In this document: in pieces, positions 46,076 to 57,540 of the stretch
Layout: each line of letters opens with the position of its first letter
How positions within the stretch are numbered: the stretch's first letter is position 1
Assembly (NCBI GenBank): GCA_023653785.1
Contig: JAMKCH010005346.1
Coordinates: 1 to 64,000 of the forward strand
DNA from: Ophioderma brevispina
Lineage: Eukaryota; Echinodermata; Ophiuroidea; Amphilepidida; Ophiodermatidae
Direction: 5' to 3'
DNA length: 64,000 nt
Program-made: the position numbers and the translations under genes
Notes under the pieces: generated by a model
The model's database searches: none
Seen by the model: the letters and a program-made list of their open reading frames with translations, nothing else
Told to the model about the DNA's origin: nothing

Positions 46076-48280
46076 AGTAGACTTTTTGATGTTGGATCTC
46101 TGCAAAAGTGTGGCTCAAAAAGTTATGGTCTCAGAAACAATGAAAAAAATATATAAAAAAATAACAATATGTTTTTAGAGTCAAATCTTTTTGGGCTACT
46201 TTTCTGTGACCAAATTTCTGAACTTTCTGCAGGCTAAACAAGCCAAAAATTTCTAACTTTATGACAAACACCCAAATCTAACTTTTGTCATGGGGAAATG
46301 GGGAAAATTAAAAAATAGAAAAAACATAAAAATAATAAAAATGTTAAATTTAGAAGCTATGTATATGCGGCATGGTTCTGAGACAAACTTTTTGTATTAA
46401 ATCCCGGTGTATTGTTTAGGATCAAGGAGGTTGTTTCAAAGGAAAATGGACTTCAGAAGGTACGAAAGGGTTTCACCATCCATATATCAACACATTTTCA
46501 GACTCTCATGAAAGAACACAAATGTTCATCAAGAAGTGGGGCGGTAGCAAGTTTTTGTTTGTGCAATTTACCTAGACTGAGTTTTGTAGAGTACATATAT
46601 TTTTTTTATATATTAACTTTACAAATTTTCTAACAAAGGTTCAAATCTGAGAATTGTGAGGATCTATTTAAGATGCCGATTGATTAAAAAATTTCTTGCA
46701 CTTGTAGGCACTGCACTTCTTACAAAGTAATTACAACACCACCCTAGAGTAACAAAAGATTGAATCTGCTGAGCGGACATTCAAAGGTTCTATATTGCAG
46801 AGTGCAATGGAATATAGGTTATTTTCTTCCAACATCAGATAATGCCGACACCATAATCTTCAGTTCGTGTACTCACACCATCTGCAAGCCTGTAAGGTAC
46901 ACATAGACAAAAACTATTTGACCCAAATCATCGTTGGTTGGCAATATTTCCCCTGGAGCAAGGAAAATGTGAGGTTTCACGCACAGCACACCAAACTGGC
47001 CAGAATGGCAGTTGCAAAATAAACTACATGCAATGGTTGGGTCTGCCCCCACAGCCCTCTATCTTGGGTGGGCTACCAGTTTGGAAAATAAGGGCTGGCC
47101 ACTTGGATATAGTAGATCAGAACAAAACATACTGGAATAACCCAGTGTTACTTCAATATCTCTTCAACTCTTTTATCAGTTCATCAGTATTTTTATCTAT
47201 TCCTACTCTGCTTAGGACTACAATATCTCTTCTAGACTATGTTCATCAGATCATACATTTTTTTAAAATGTCTCATAAGCATTAAGATATGCTACACATC
47301 AGAATCTCCATAAATTGAGGTTAAATGAGTGCATACGATTGTTTGGAGGACATCGACAAAAATCCAATGAAAACACGCGTTCAGTTGACTGCACAATAAT
47401 GGCCGGGAGCCATGTGGAAGTAGAGCTGCCAATGCCCCCCCCACAAAAAAAAAACCGAAGAAAATTTTAACTTCTAAAATTATCTTAAAAATAAAAAAAG
47501 ATCAACTTTAAAAAAAAATATTGACTTTATTGCAATATGGTGTTCAAATATGAAAACTAAACCACTTTGTACTCAATCAATCAAGTTAAGCAACGTTTTT
47601 GCACATGTGCAAAAATGCTGCGGCACATATGCCCAATAACCAAGAACCATCGACTCTATGCGAATGAAAAAAAATCACGGCACAGTTATGCAATCAAAAG
47701 ATGGCTGTCCCAAAGGAAATATATTTATGAATGTATATATTACAAGCATTCATGTGCGACATGATCTCGTTGAGCATGAATTTAGTGAGCAGGAAGTGTA
47801 TACAGTCGGCATGACTTGTGTCACACCACTGAAACAAGTTCATCCAGATGGTTCGACACATAGCACTCCATATAAAATTCTTCCCTTCATGTTCAAGAAG
47901 AAACAACAATATTTTCATTACTAATGAGAGACTAGGAATAACACTATTCTGATTCCATTTTCAAATTGAGATAATCCTGCGGAAACAAAATATATAATCT
48001 AATTATACAAAGCCATTCAGAATTTGGACTTAAAATAGCATGGATAACATGCACAACTGCAGTTGCCACAAAGTCAAAATTTTTTGGGCCTCACCCAAAG
48101 AAGGCAGATTCACTAGAGTCACTAGTACTAACACTAGAATTACAGAGTCAGGTTATCACAATTAGCCACAAGAATGAAAGTGCCACTAAGAGATGTGTCA
48201 TCAAGGTGAGTACAAAGAATGTTCTATCTGGGAGGCGGCCTAATTCAATATTGACATACATAAAATCTGAACCTGTTGTG
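46076..48280. other. Unassigned AT-rich sequence
   Basis: No gene or bounded repeat is seen in 2.2 kb. The 115-codon plus-strand frame at 46938-47285 has no recognised domain. Confidence 0.4.
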
Positions 48281-48283
48281 GGG

Positions 48284-48306
48284 TGGTGTGGGGGGGGGGG
48301 GGGGGT
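48284..48306 (+). repeat. G-rich tract
   Basis: GGGGTGGTGTGG leads into about 16 consecutive G, then TTGGTGTG and further G-rich sequence. Potential G-quadruplex. Confidence 0.8.
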
Positions 48307-48391
48307 TGGTGTGCAGTAATGGGGGTGGGTGTGATTGTGGCATGTGAGGGTTTTATAACCCCTTTCTGGGGTTTATGAATGTTTTATACCT

Positions 48392-48739
48392 TTAAGTCCA
48401 TGGCCTATCGCGAATACCCTGGTCCCCAGCCACCCCCCACTTTTACGGAAGTGGTTAAAATTTTGGTATCAGAATTTTTTTTTAATATTTTTCTCCATTA
48501 CCATGATGTGAAATATTAGGGGCTAATGATGTTGGTTGGAAGTAAATGTGCTCCATTGCGTTCGGACCCAATATAATTTTACGCGAGAGTACTCTATGGG
48601 GCTTACAAATCACGTTTATAGCTCGCACTTCAAAACGTTATTGATAATATTCAGCGCAAAACGTACCGATGGGGTTTGGTGTTAAAGCGCATTCTATCAG
48701 ATGAAACTTCATAATCTTAATTCGGGCCATCCCCCTTAA
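48392..48739 (+). mobile_element. TTAA family D MITE, near full length (348 bp)
   Basis: TTAAGTCCATGGCC at the left and GGGCCATCCCCCTTAA at the right are imperfect inverted repeats bounded by TTAA. The interior blocks CCTGGTCCCCAG, AAAATTTTGGTATC, AGAGTACTCTATGGGG and TAGCTCGCACTTCAAAACG match the 11301 copy in order. This is the best copy for defining both ends of family D. Confidence 0.85.
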
Positions 48740-49689
48740 CTATGTTTGAATTTATTCATATCCTCACTGGTGAAAAAGGCAGAAAGGGTTTTTTGCGAGA
48801 CGTTGAGTGAGCATTGTCTGGATGTTATGTGTTTTCAGTTTTGGTTAGGTTTCATTTTCAAGTCTTCTTCAAAAAGTTTTAAATTCTGATGAAACCAGAT
48901 CTTGGGGGTTAAGGGCAATAGGGGTTCCTTCATATGTGGATGATGTCAAAGGTCAGGGACCAAGGTCAAGTCATCTGAGGTCATGTTTCATACTGCGCAT
49001 CTACCAGGGGACAAACAAGTTACTTGCTGTTATTTTATTGCGTGTATACTATGACCAGTAAGCAGAGGTGGGGAAGCACTTTTCAGATGCAGTGGCTCCA
49101 CTTGTTGGCCCTGGCAGCCTCTCCCTGCGGGGTCCCTTTTTGGTGTTATTAGTAATGCAAATAAATGATTATAAATAAAAGAAATATAACTAGGACATGT
49201 GCTCATTAAAACTACAAAATGCAGCTATTGTACACACTCTTTTCTGCACTCAAATCAAATTGAAGCGAAAAAATAATGTTCAGGGCTAGTTAAATACTTT
49301 TCATCAGGACAAAATGACTTATTTCTATAGAAAGGAAATATATCGTCGTAAAGGGAAATTGACTAAGGAAGCCCAACATTATGTTAGATTGTGTCAGTTC
49401 TCAATGATGAGTCCCAGTTTACCAATCAGTAAATTGGAAATACTGTATAACCAAGGATCAAATTTGCACAACATTAGATCAAAGCTAACGGTATACAAAA
49501 GTTCATCTTCTGAAAGCTGACAGAATCAGACATTGATTGGCTTTAAAAGATGTTTGTGGTAAGCCATCACAGTTGAGGAAGGATGTATACTACGTATCAC
49601 TTTTCTGTCACCATATTTATATTTTTATCAAGAAATGCCAAGAAGAACATTTCTAATAATAAATCATAAAGGCATTTCGAATACACATT
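48740..49689. other. Unassigned sequence
   Basis: No gene supported. The 68-codon frame at 49314-49520 is lysine- and serine-rich with no known domain. Confidence 0.4.
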
Positions 49690-50038
49690 TTAAAGGCCCG
49701 ACTCAGAGCTTTTGAAAATCATTTTTTTCTACTTAGAAAAATAGTCAACTATAACGAAAGTAATAACCAAAGAGCCAATCCAAATGTAGGTGAAACAGAG
49801 TTTTATTTCAGTAGGTAAAGCATGACAATACAGCAGACCATAAGGAGAATGTGTTATAACAAATTTTATGATCGGAATTTGTAGATAGTTGTGATTTTCT
49901 TGATATGAAGGACATCTGAATTGGGCTAGCTATTCCACAGGTTGATAACGGTAGTATGTGGACAAGCATTATTACATGCAAAGACACGTATGTAGAAATT
50001 GAGGGACACCGTTTATCGGAATCTCTGATCACCTTTAA
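49690..50038. mobile_element. TTAA family F MITE, copy 2 (349 bp)
   Basis: TTAAAGGCCCGACTCAGAGC at the left matches the family F left end; the right end is ATCTCTGATCACCTTTAA. The internal block TGTGGACAAGCATTA is shared with the 26982 copy. The right inverted repeat is weaker than in copy 1. Confidence 0.75.
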
Positions 50039-52220
50039 GCATCCTGAACTGTTTATTCTTGTAGGTGATGCTCTTACATCTGTTTTGTAGTTTTTGATTC
50101 ACATCACAACTAAACAGATGCCTAAATGTCCCCTACTTAATGTTGAATTGGTACCCATTATATTCACCATCAAACACACAGGACAGACCTGTTGTGGTTC
50201 AACTGCACACACCCATTTAAAGCACCAGCCTATCATGAACACACAGCTGTAACTTTTAACGGTACATGTAGGTAGCAAATGTGACAGAAACCTACTTTGC
50301 AACTAATAAAATAAAACAGTTTGTTAGATTTCACCGTGCACTATGAGACCACCAGGCTGGGCATAAAGCCAACTTGGTTTTGAATCCTGAGCTTGGGGCT
50401 AAAAACAGGGCAACCTTGTTATCCTGAGTATTTTGATAGCTTTTGGAAGCCTATATCCTGTCAGTGTTAGCATAAACTTGAGAAGGGTTCTTTTCTAAGA
50501 AGACCATAGAACATTTTTGCATTATTGTAGGTGAGTAAAAATTTCCCCAGGAAGGCAAATTGCATGTGTAGTTATTATACGAACCGTCTCTTACTGCCTG
50601 GCAATATGCACATGCAAAAATTAGCTATGTTTGTAAGGGCTAACCCACTAATTTCGATGGCTGGGAACAGGGGGGGATGGGTGTGGGTATGGGTTGAAGG
50701 CTTAATGTTCTTTAAATTCATACTTAGTATCAGTGAATATATTCATTGGCAAAACATTCTGAGGGGAATGGTTGTGTCAATAAATTTGAGACATAAAACT
50801 ATGCGATGAATCCAAACATTAGTGCTGCAAGGAGTGACATAGACAGCCCACTGGGTTCGATCATGACTAGATTTTTGAATACCTACTCACCCGCCATTGG
50901 ATGTATGACCCGGCTAATGTTATAATTAAAGTAATGATTAGGGTTAGTATTCTGGAGTTAGTGATAAGGTGTTGATTTATAAGTAGAGTAGATCAAGGAA
51001 TAGGATTAGGGTTAGGATGGTGTCAGGGTACGATTATGGCTAGGGTATGGCTTTATCAGGAGTTGGTAGGGTATTTTATGAAATATCCTACCTGTGTTGT
51101 TCATAAAGTAAATTTGTTCCAAATTATTTTTACAATGGGTGTATACTCCCAGTATATGTGAATCAAATCAGACACCGTTACATAACACACCCATCACATT
51201 GTGCGAAACAAATTTTGTTACAAAATTGGATCATCTGGTGAAAATAAACCCACAGTAAAGTATATCATTGACACAAAAATACAGCAGCAAGAACTTTCAG
51301 TACTTACAAACAAAATGACCAACTGCTGCGGCCATTAGGTATGTCATGTAGGTTTTTTTTTTAGTAGCTTCAATGCACCTCTATATGCCTCTGTCTCCAG
51401 GATCATCTTTCAAATTCTGCCATTTGGACAAAATAAGAAATATACCCACCAGGTAAGTATTTGTAGAACATCATCTGGAGAACAAACCATTTTGGAAAGA
51501 AGGCTACACTCTCCCAATGCTGCAAAACTAAATATATCATTCCACATATTTCATACAACTCTTTGAGGTAGAGGGCATGAAAAGTCCCAGCATGCAAAAT
51601 TACATCAGCGGACCATTAATATAATTGCGAATATGTGAACAATTTTTGGCTGAAAAGGTAAACTTTGCCTAATGCTTCCATGCAGTCAAGTAAGGGTGTT
51701 TTGAAGGGGAGAACACCCACCAATCGTAAGACAAGTAAAATGTTTTGCTAGTCAGGACGACTCTATTAGTGCGGAATATCCTTGTTATGTTGGTTGGCAC
51801 TAGGGTATTAACGTTAGAGGGGGTCTGCAGGGTCAATGACGCTGAGAACCTGTGCCTGGAACACGTGGAGGAAAAGACAGCCGCAAAGATGTTGGTGATA
51901 ACATGCAAGTCACTTACTAAACGATAATCGGAGGTGGATACATCTATGTTGGAAGAGAGGCGGAATTTTAGAAAAAGGATGAAACACAGAATTTTTCCAA
52001 TTAACCAACCACAAACAGTGATACCTCTAAATGTATTTATTTGTAGAATAGCCCCTACAGATTCTAATGGGGACAAACTATTGATATCATTCTGGTCTTC
52101 TCATGCCACTCTGAGATGAAAATTATTTAATACAATAAATTGTTGCGTGAAGGATAGAAAGTCGCAAGTGCATAGCTGCAGTGTCAGAAATTCCCATCAC
52201 ACATACTATTATGGCCCAGT
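50039..52220. other. Unassigned sequence
   Basis: Between about 50935 and 51070 there are scattered TTAGGG words (two ATTAGGGTTAG) without a regular array. A 135-codon minus frame at 51669-52076 has no ATG and no recognised domain; I do not call it. Confidence 0.4.
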
Positions 52221-52296
52221 ATTGGTCAGTGGCTCTTGAAATGGTTATTCAGCGCTAACAGTCACTGAAAGAACCATTTCAGACCACTGACCCAAT
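52221..52296. repeat. Inverted repeat, 25-bp arms
   Basis: ATTGGTCAGTGG...GAAATGGTT at 52221-52246 faces AACCATTTCAGACCACTGACCCAAT at 52272-52296 (given here as AACCATTTCAG and ACCACTGACCCAAT). The loop is about 25 bases. The transcript could form a hairpin with a few bulges. A small foldback element or a hairpin RNA are both possible. Confidence 0.6.
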
Positions 52297-53181
52297 GAAA
52301 GATATATAAAGAGTAATCCTATATATGGCAGCAATGTATGTACCACATGGCAGCTATTGCACTGACAACTTCTTGCATTTACATGGCGAATGTCTTACCA
52401 AGATAAACTATGGACAAGGCATTCAATATTATAATGCAATCATGGTGGTACACGTGGAACAGAGGCACAAAACAAAGGACTAAGGAAGTATCAAGGCATG
52501 ATCTAAGTGAAGTGCGTAAAGGTTATTCTACTTCCAGTTAACAAACTTACAACGGAGTACAGAGGCCCGACTGGAGTTCAAAATCTGTGGGTGGGATAAT
52601 TAAGAGGGCAAAATCTGGAAGTGGGACAGGCTTCTACCAAAAAAAACCCCCACAGATGAGCTTATTTTGAAATGCCAATCATGATGGTTTAACAGGGAAT
52701 CGTCGCCAGTTTGCAACTGCTCGCATGTGTGGTCATGGTTGAGTCATGGGAAGTTCCACATTCTAAATTAAAAAAAAAAATCATTGACCTCTCATGATCA
52801 GTTAAACATCATGCTAGAAGCTGTATCACGTTTTCACAAAAAATTTATTATGAAAATAAAAATGACCAAACAAAGAGTGCTTGCCATGGGAAATAGCTGT
52901 CATCTGCTCAGGGCGGGTGAGGTGTTTGGAAGGAATGTGATGGTTAAGAGCTGGGGATTCACATCAAATTAAGGTTGATACATACAGCCAAGGGTTTGAC
53001 CACAATTGTTACGGTCAAGTTTTTCACGTGATACTATTGCCACTTTTCATGGCTGTTACAGCTGGCATTATAGCAATTAGTAATAATTACTAGCATGCCA
53101 CCACTGCTGGCATCACATCACTATCACCCGGTTATTATTACAAATGCTGCACAACCAGAGTGAATTATGAATACTTAAATC
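52297..53181. other. Unassigned sequence
   Basis: No gene or bounded repeat. Confidence 0.4.
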
Positions 53182-54416
53182 TTAAAGCGGCACGGGCACA
53201 TTTTCACAAAAAATTACATTCCTTCAATTAGTTCAAAATGAGTCTAGGCGCTTGAAAGGTAGAGACGTCAGGGTTCAAATTACCGCTCGCGGAGTTTCTT
53301 GCGTCTATGACGCACCTCCTTGCCACCAAAGGTGGACGCACTTGGTCTAGATAGAGTTAAAGTTTGCGATGTGCTGTCGCCCCGAGCTAGACACTCACAG
53401 TCAAAAGATCAATAGCGAGCGACTTACGAAATCGACTACAGTAACCATGTTGAGACCGTAGAGCTTCTTTTGCGAGCCCCAGTCGGCCCACTCCCATGTG
53501 CGCTCACCTTCTAATACTTGCCTTTACTCTCTCACCTTTTCATCTTTGTCAAACCATACCAATTAATTATGTCATGCTTCACCCTATTAACCTTACTGAA
53601 CACATCCGTAGACAAATCGTCTGTGATACAGTTAAATATTAGGTTTACAACCACATTTTTTTTGATGTATTTACGTCTTCTTTATTCTAGTTCACTAACC
53701 TCTCTCACCGTCCCAAAGGGTATTCAAGATATTCCAGTTTCCTTGGGAGTTTTAATGGGTCATCAGGTGGTAATTACTTTTCAATATATGCCCAGTCTAG
53801 GTTTTGGAATTGGATGTTGGTATGGATTGTTTGCAGTCATAAGTATGACAACAGTGCTCAAACCTTGACAAGCATAGAATTTAAGTGAAGCACTTTTTCA
53901 ACCTCAGGGAAACAAATTTGGTCCCAAGTAGACGCACTTTTTTCAAAACCTAGTGGTTGAACCCTCTTGGGATAGAGATACCATTTTACACATAAAAAAT
54001 AACATACTCAAAAACAGGACATCCAGCGTAATGGATGGAATTTGAGGCTAACTGTGATCAACAAATGTGTATATTACAGGAATACGAATAGACTCGTGCT
54101 CATTGATATTACAACCACAGAGGTCACAGATCCAGTCATCAAACGGATGCATGCCATGGGAAACATGATACGGCGTGCGTTTGCTTGTGCTAAATGCAAT
54201 TTCGTCATCTGCACTGGAATTAATGTCGCCGGCGACATTAATACAAAATCGTTATGTTAACCAATAAGGACGCTGTGATACTGAGTCTTAATCATGTTAA
54301 TCATTCAGGGGTCGAGGGTTAATGTATATAAAAGCCTTTTACAACCATGCATAAATATCGATTTTGAAAAATCTTAGGGCGCACTATTTTATCAAAATGT
54401 GCCAGTGTCTTCTTAA
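53182..54416 (+). mobile_element. TTAA family A MITE carrying a 696-bp insertion
   Basis: TTAA|AGCGGCACGGGCACA faces TGTGCCAGTGTCTTC|TTAA. The right 450 bp match the 13258 copy closely, including the perfect 24-bp palindrome (54219-54242) and ATGCATAAATATCGATTTTG. The total is 1235 bp. Subtracting the insertion at 53270-53965 leaves 539 bp, against 534 bp for the intact copy. Confidence 0.88.
53270..53965. mobile_element. Insertion nested in family A copy
   Basis: The insertion starts AGGGTTCAAATTACC and ends GTGGTTGAACCCT, giving a 9-bp terminal inverted repeat AGGGTTCAA. No clear target duplication is seen (left flank GAGACGTC, right flank CTTGGGAT). The left part is GC-rich (CTCGCGGAG, GACGCACCTCC, CCACCAAAGGTGG). 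The right part holds a 116-codon plus frame (53518-53868) with hydrophobic stretches that I cannot place. Confidence 0.65.
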
Positions 54417-54523
54417 TGTGCTTTGGATGTTGTAAGTTCACACCTTATCGCAATCGCGATTTTGCAACACGGAACCTTATCAGGGAATGCGACCTGTTAG
54501 TTTTGAAAACTTTGTCACCTACT

Positions 54524-54555
54524 GGGGGGGGGGGGGGGGGGGGGGGGGGGGAGGT

Positions 54556-54587
<32 letters not shown>

Positions 54588-54638
54588 GCGGGGGAGGGGG
54601 GGGGGGGGGGTGGGGGGGGGTATTTTTTTAGGGGGGGT

Positions 54639-54696
<58 letters not shown>

Positions 54697-54701
54697 GTGG
54701 G
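54524..54701 (+). repeat. ~180-bp G tract
   Basis: About 160 of 178 bases are G, with a few T, A and C interruptions (for example TATTTTTTTA near 54621-54630). Both strands stay open, giving artificial poly-Gly and poly-Pro frames. Length is likely unreliable in any assembly because such tracts slip and sequence badly. Confidence 0.95.
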
Positions 54702-55277
54702 AGCTATATACCATTGCACCAAATAAGGCAGGATTTAGGATTTAGTGTTGTGCACTGTGAACCCAATGGACTAGAGGGTATGGTGTAGCATAGTCGATAA
54801 AGATACCACATGTACTACTTTTGACAAGGTACATACTCATTACAAACAAATGCGCTGACATAGTCATATCAAGTAGTTTAAATTGTGCCTGAAATGCAAA
54901 TTCCTCACAAATGTCTATTCCATCATTAAATGAAAATAAGTTATGATTGTCACATTGAGAATAACGACTGGGATGCGTTAGCTAAGGTGAGTTGGTCATT
55001 GTAAGATTGTCAAAGTGAATAGGTTGGTTTTTTTCATCAAACACAAAGTGGTTCTCAAACAACTGAGGCTCCTGCCATAAAGGAACAGCTAATACAACAC
55101 AGTGGCCTATGTTGCACCGTGAAATGAATTTGCTCATAACATGCAAATGGCACCATCAAAATCTATAATTTTGGAAATAACATTTTTTCTCAAGATTATC
55201 TTAATGAACCGTAAACAAAATTTACGGTGCTAGGATCATGAAATGCGCCTTCTGCCTATTCCTTTTTAAAATCATTC
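54702..55277. other. Unassigned sequence
   Basis: No gene or repeat recognised. Confidence 0.4.
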
Positions 55278-55415
55278 CAGTTATGGATCCAAGGTGGGCC
55301 CAGGAAGCTAGTGCCCCCTAAAAATTGACAAAAATAATGCAAAAAGGCCAGCCCAAAATTTTGGCAAAATCTGCCCTTGAGCCCCCGTTTATTTTTCACT
55401 CTGGATCAACCCCTG
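55278..55415. mobile_element. hAT-like MITE, tentative
   Basis: CAGTTATGGATCCAAGG at the left faces CTCTGGATCAACCCCTG at the right (inverse CAGGGGTTGATCCAGAG). Interior GCCCCCT and GAGCCCCCG words are typical of such elements. The flanks AATCATTC and ATCTCATC are only loosely alike. Confidence 0.45.
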
Positions 55416-55501
55416 ATCTCATCAGATAATGTCAACACTGCCTTAATACAAATTCTAAAATCTAAACCTACAGTCAGTTGGCAAAGTTGCATAAAAATAT
55501 A

Positions 55502-55745
55502 CTCCCCGCCTAAAAAATCCGAACGATGTTGAAATGGCCATCAACGTGCTCAAACTTGCTTTCAAATCAACGCGCCAAGCCAGATGGATAAATCTCTCAA
55601 ACTTCCACATCATGCTTCGTTATCAATGCAATAAAAAAAAAAAAAAAAAAAAAAAAAACAATGCTCCTGGCATTTATTATTATAATTCACCTACATACCT
55701 CTTTAATACAGTAATTTATATCGTTCCGATTTTTTAGGCGGGGAG
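55502..55745. mobile_element. TA-flanked MITE with 26-bp TIRs and an A26 tract
   Basis: CTCCCCGCCTAAAAAATC followed by CGAACGAT faces ATCGTTCC then GATTTTTTAGGCGGGGAG, an inverted repeat with one mismatch. TA flanks both sides (55500-55501 and 55746-55747), as in Tc1/mariner-type insertions. Twenty-six consecutive A lie at 55633-55658. Confidence 0.88.
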
Positions 55746-57540
55746 TATATATAAGAAAATTGTTGATAACATAAGAGGACTGCAGACAAACTCTATTGCC
55801 AATGACACTGAATAAATTTCACCTCCAGTCAGTCCCAAGTCAAGAGGAAAGTTAATAAATCTACTTGAGGAAACCATAAAGCTGGGACAGGACTGAGAGT
55901 GAATCCCCTGTATTCAGAGCGTTACTCCTACAACCTCACCCGCTGGCACATGTTTGTCTTGGTGTTTCCTTTCACAGGTTATTGCACTACAAAACACCCT
56001 CAAATGATTATCCCAATACCAAGTTCCATACTACAGGGTGTGAAAAAGAACTTGGCAATGGGTTGTGTGTTACATTGATGATACTCAGTCTGATTGGTGG
56101 TGAGAAGAAGAAGTGACACTATTGTAGGGAAGGTCAACCATGCCAAAGTGTGCGTAGTCATAAGAGTCAAAAAACTGATGAGCTTGGAAAAATTGAGGGT
56201 TACTGCAAGAAGGCCCCATCTGAATAGCTGCCATTGTCAGTTGTCGGTATAGTAAGTGTTAACCTGCCCAACATCTAAACTGGCAGCTATTTTGCCAAGG
56301 AGCCTTTATAGCCATAAAACCCTGAAAATTCAGGTCAGAAGCCATTGTGATTTGAAGTATTTTAAATACTTTACAACTCGATCTTATGTGTTGCCCATAC
56401 AATAGGGCTCCTTTGCTTTGGTCAATTTGATGCCTCATTTCCAAGTACTTTTCTCCATGTAAACTTCGAAGAATCATGAATATCTTCTTGGAATGACCCT
56501 GAGGGCAGGAAAATCAGAATTTCCCACAAAAAGCTATGCTAAATATGAAGCAATGATGCCCTAGCAGTTTAGCAACAAGGCATGGTGGGGATAATTGCCC
56601 CCAACAAATATGATGAACAAATAAAATCACTGGAAACACAGGATATAGATCTAAATGCTCCAAGTCTGAGGCTAAGAGGTCCCTGAATCAGTCCAAAATC
56701 AAAGGAGATCCTTGACTTTTTTCAAATCCCATAATGCATTTAAAATTTAAAAAAAAAAACTTTCTGATGATATTGTGTAATCATGCAAATTGCTTCACTA
56801 ATAGACTATTACATACTAAAGTGCTCTTGCAAGGCTTTTTTCTTGTTCTCAAGTTAGCCCGCTGTTTGTATCCAAAACGAGTTCATTTTAATAGAAAAGA
56901 CCGAACAGGTGTTGTATACATACATGGATGCTAAGTTCGAAACTTGAAAACTTGGGTAAAATTAAAATGACACCAAGTTTTCAACAACAAACAACAATAA
57001 TCTGGAATTTGATAAGATTTATGACAGCTTAGTGGCAGATAATTCAGAGAAATTTCTGATTTGGGGTTAAACTTTAGTATGAAACTTGGTTATAAATAAA
57101 ATGTATGTTCAGGTTATTTAAAAAAATTAGAAAAAGTGCACATTACATCACACTTTAACCTTATTATGTAAGCGTGCGTTAGCACAGCTGACATGTTGTG
57201 CTCCTAGGCGATTCTTTCTTTTCTTTCCTTCCAAACGCTCCCTAAAATGCTTTCTTCTAACCAGACGCTTGCGCCGATTTCAACAAACCATTATTCTTTT
57301 TTCAGAATCTTCCACCTATACTTTCACAAACACTAACAGAAAACCAATATTACTGTAAATTGGGCATTTGGATGACCAATTTTTATCACACTTGGACAAC
57401 TCATCCACTATTGTGATGAGTCAACAGTTTTCACATATTAATACTGCAGAAATCAGAATGTACAGTGACAATTATGTAGCCAGTGTCCTGATGTAGTATT
57501 GATGTTCCATTACAGTGTATGTGTATGGGGGGGGGGGGCT
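55746..57540. other. Unassigned sequence
   Basis: No supported gene in 1.8 kb. A 72-codon minus frame at 56259-56477 is not recognised. A run of about 10 G occurs at 57529-57538, next to the minisatellite. Confidence 0.4.

Noticed and set aside
50935..51070. Interstitial telomere-like TTAGGG words
   Set aside because: There are only a few scattered copies with no regular six-base array.
51669..52076. 135-codon minus-strand open frame
   Set aside because: It opens with TTG, has no internal ATG and no domain that I recognise; the plus strand is open in part too. Chance frame is likely.
54416..54726. Glycine-rich and proline-rich open frames
   Set aside because: They are translations of the G tract; composition follows the DNA run and both strands are open.
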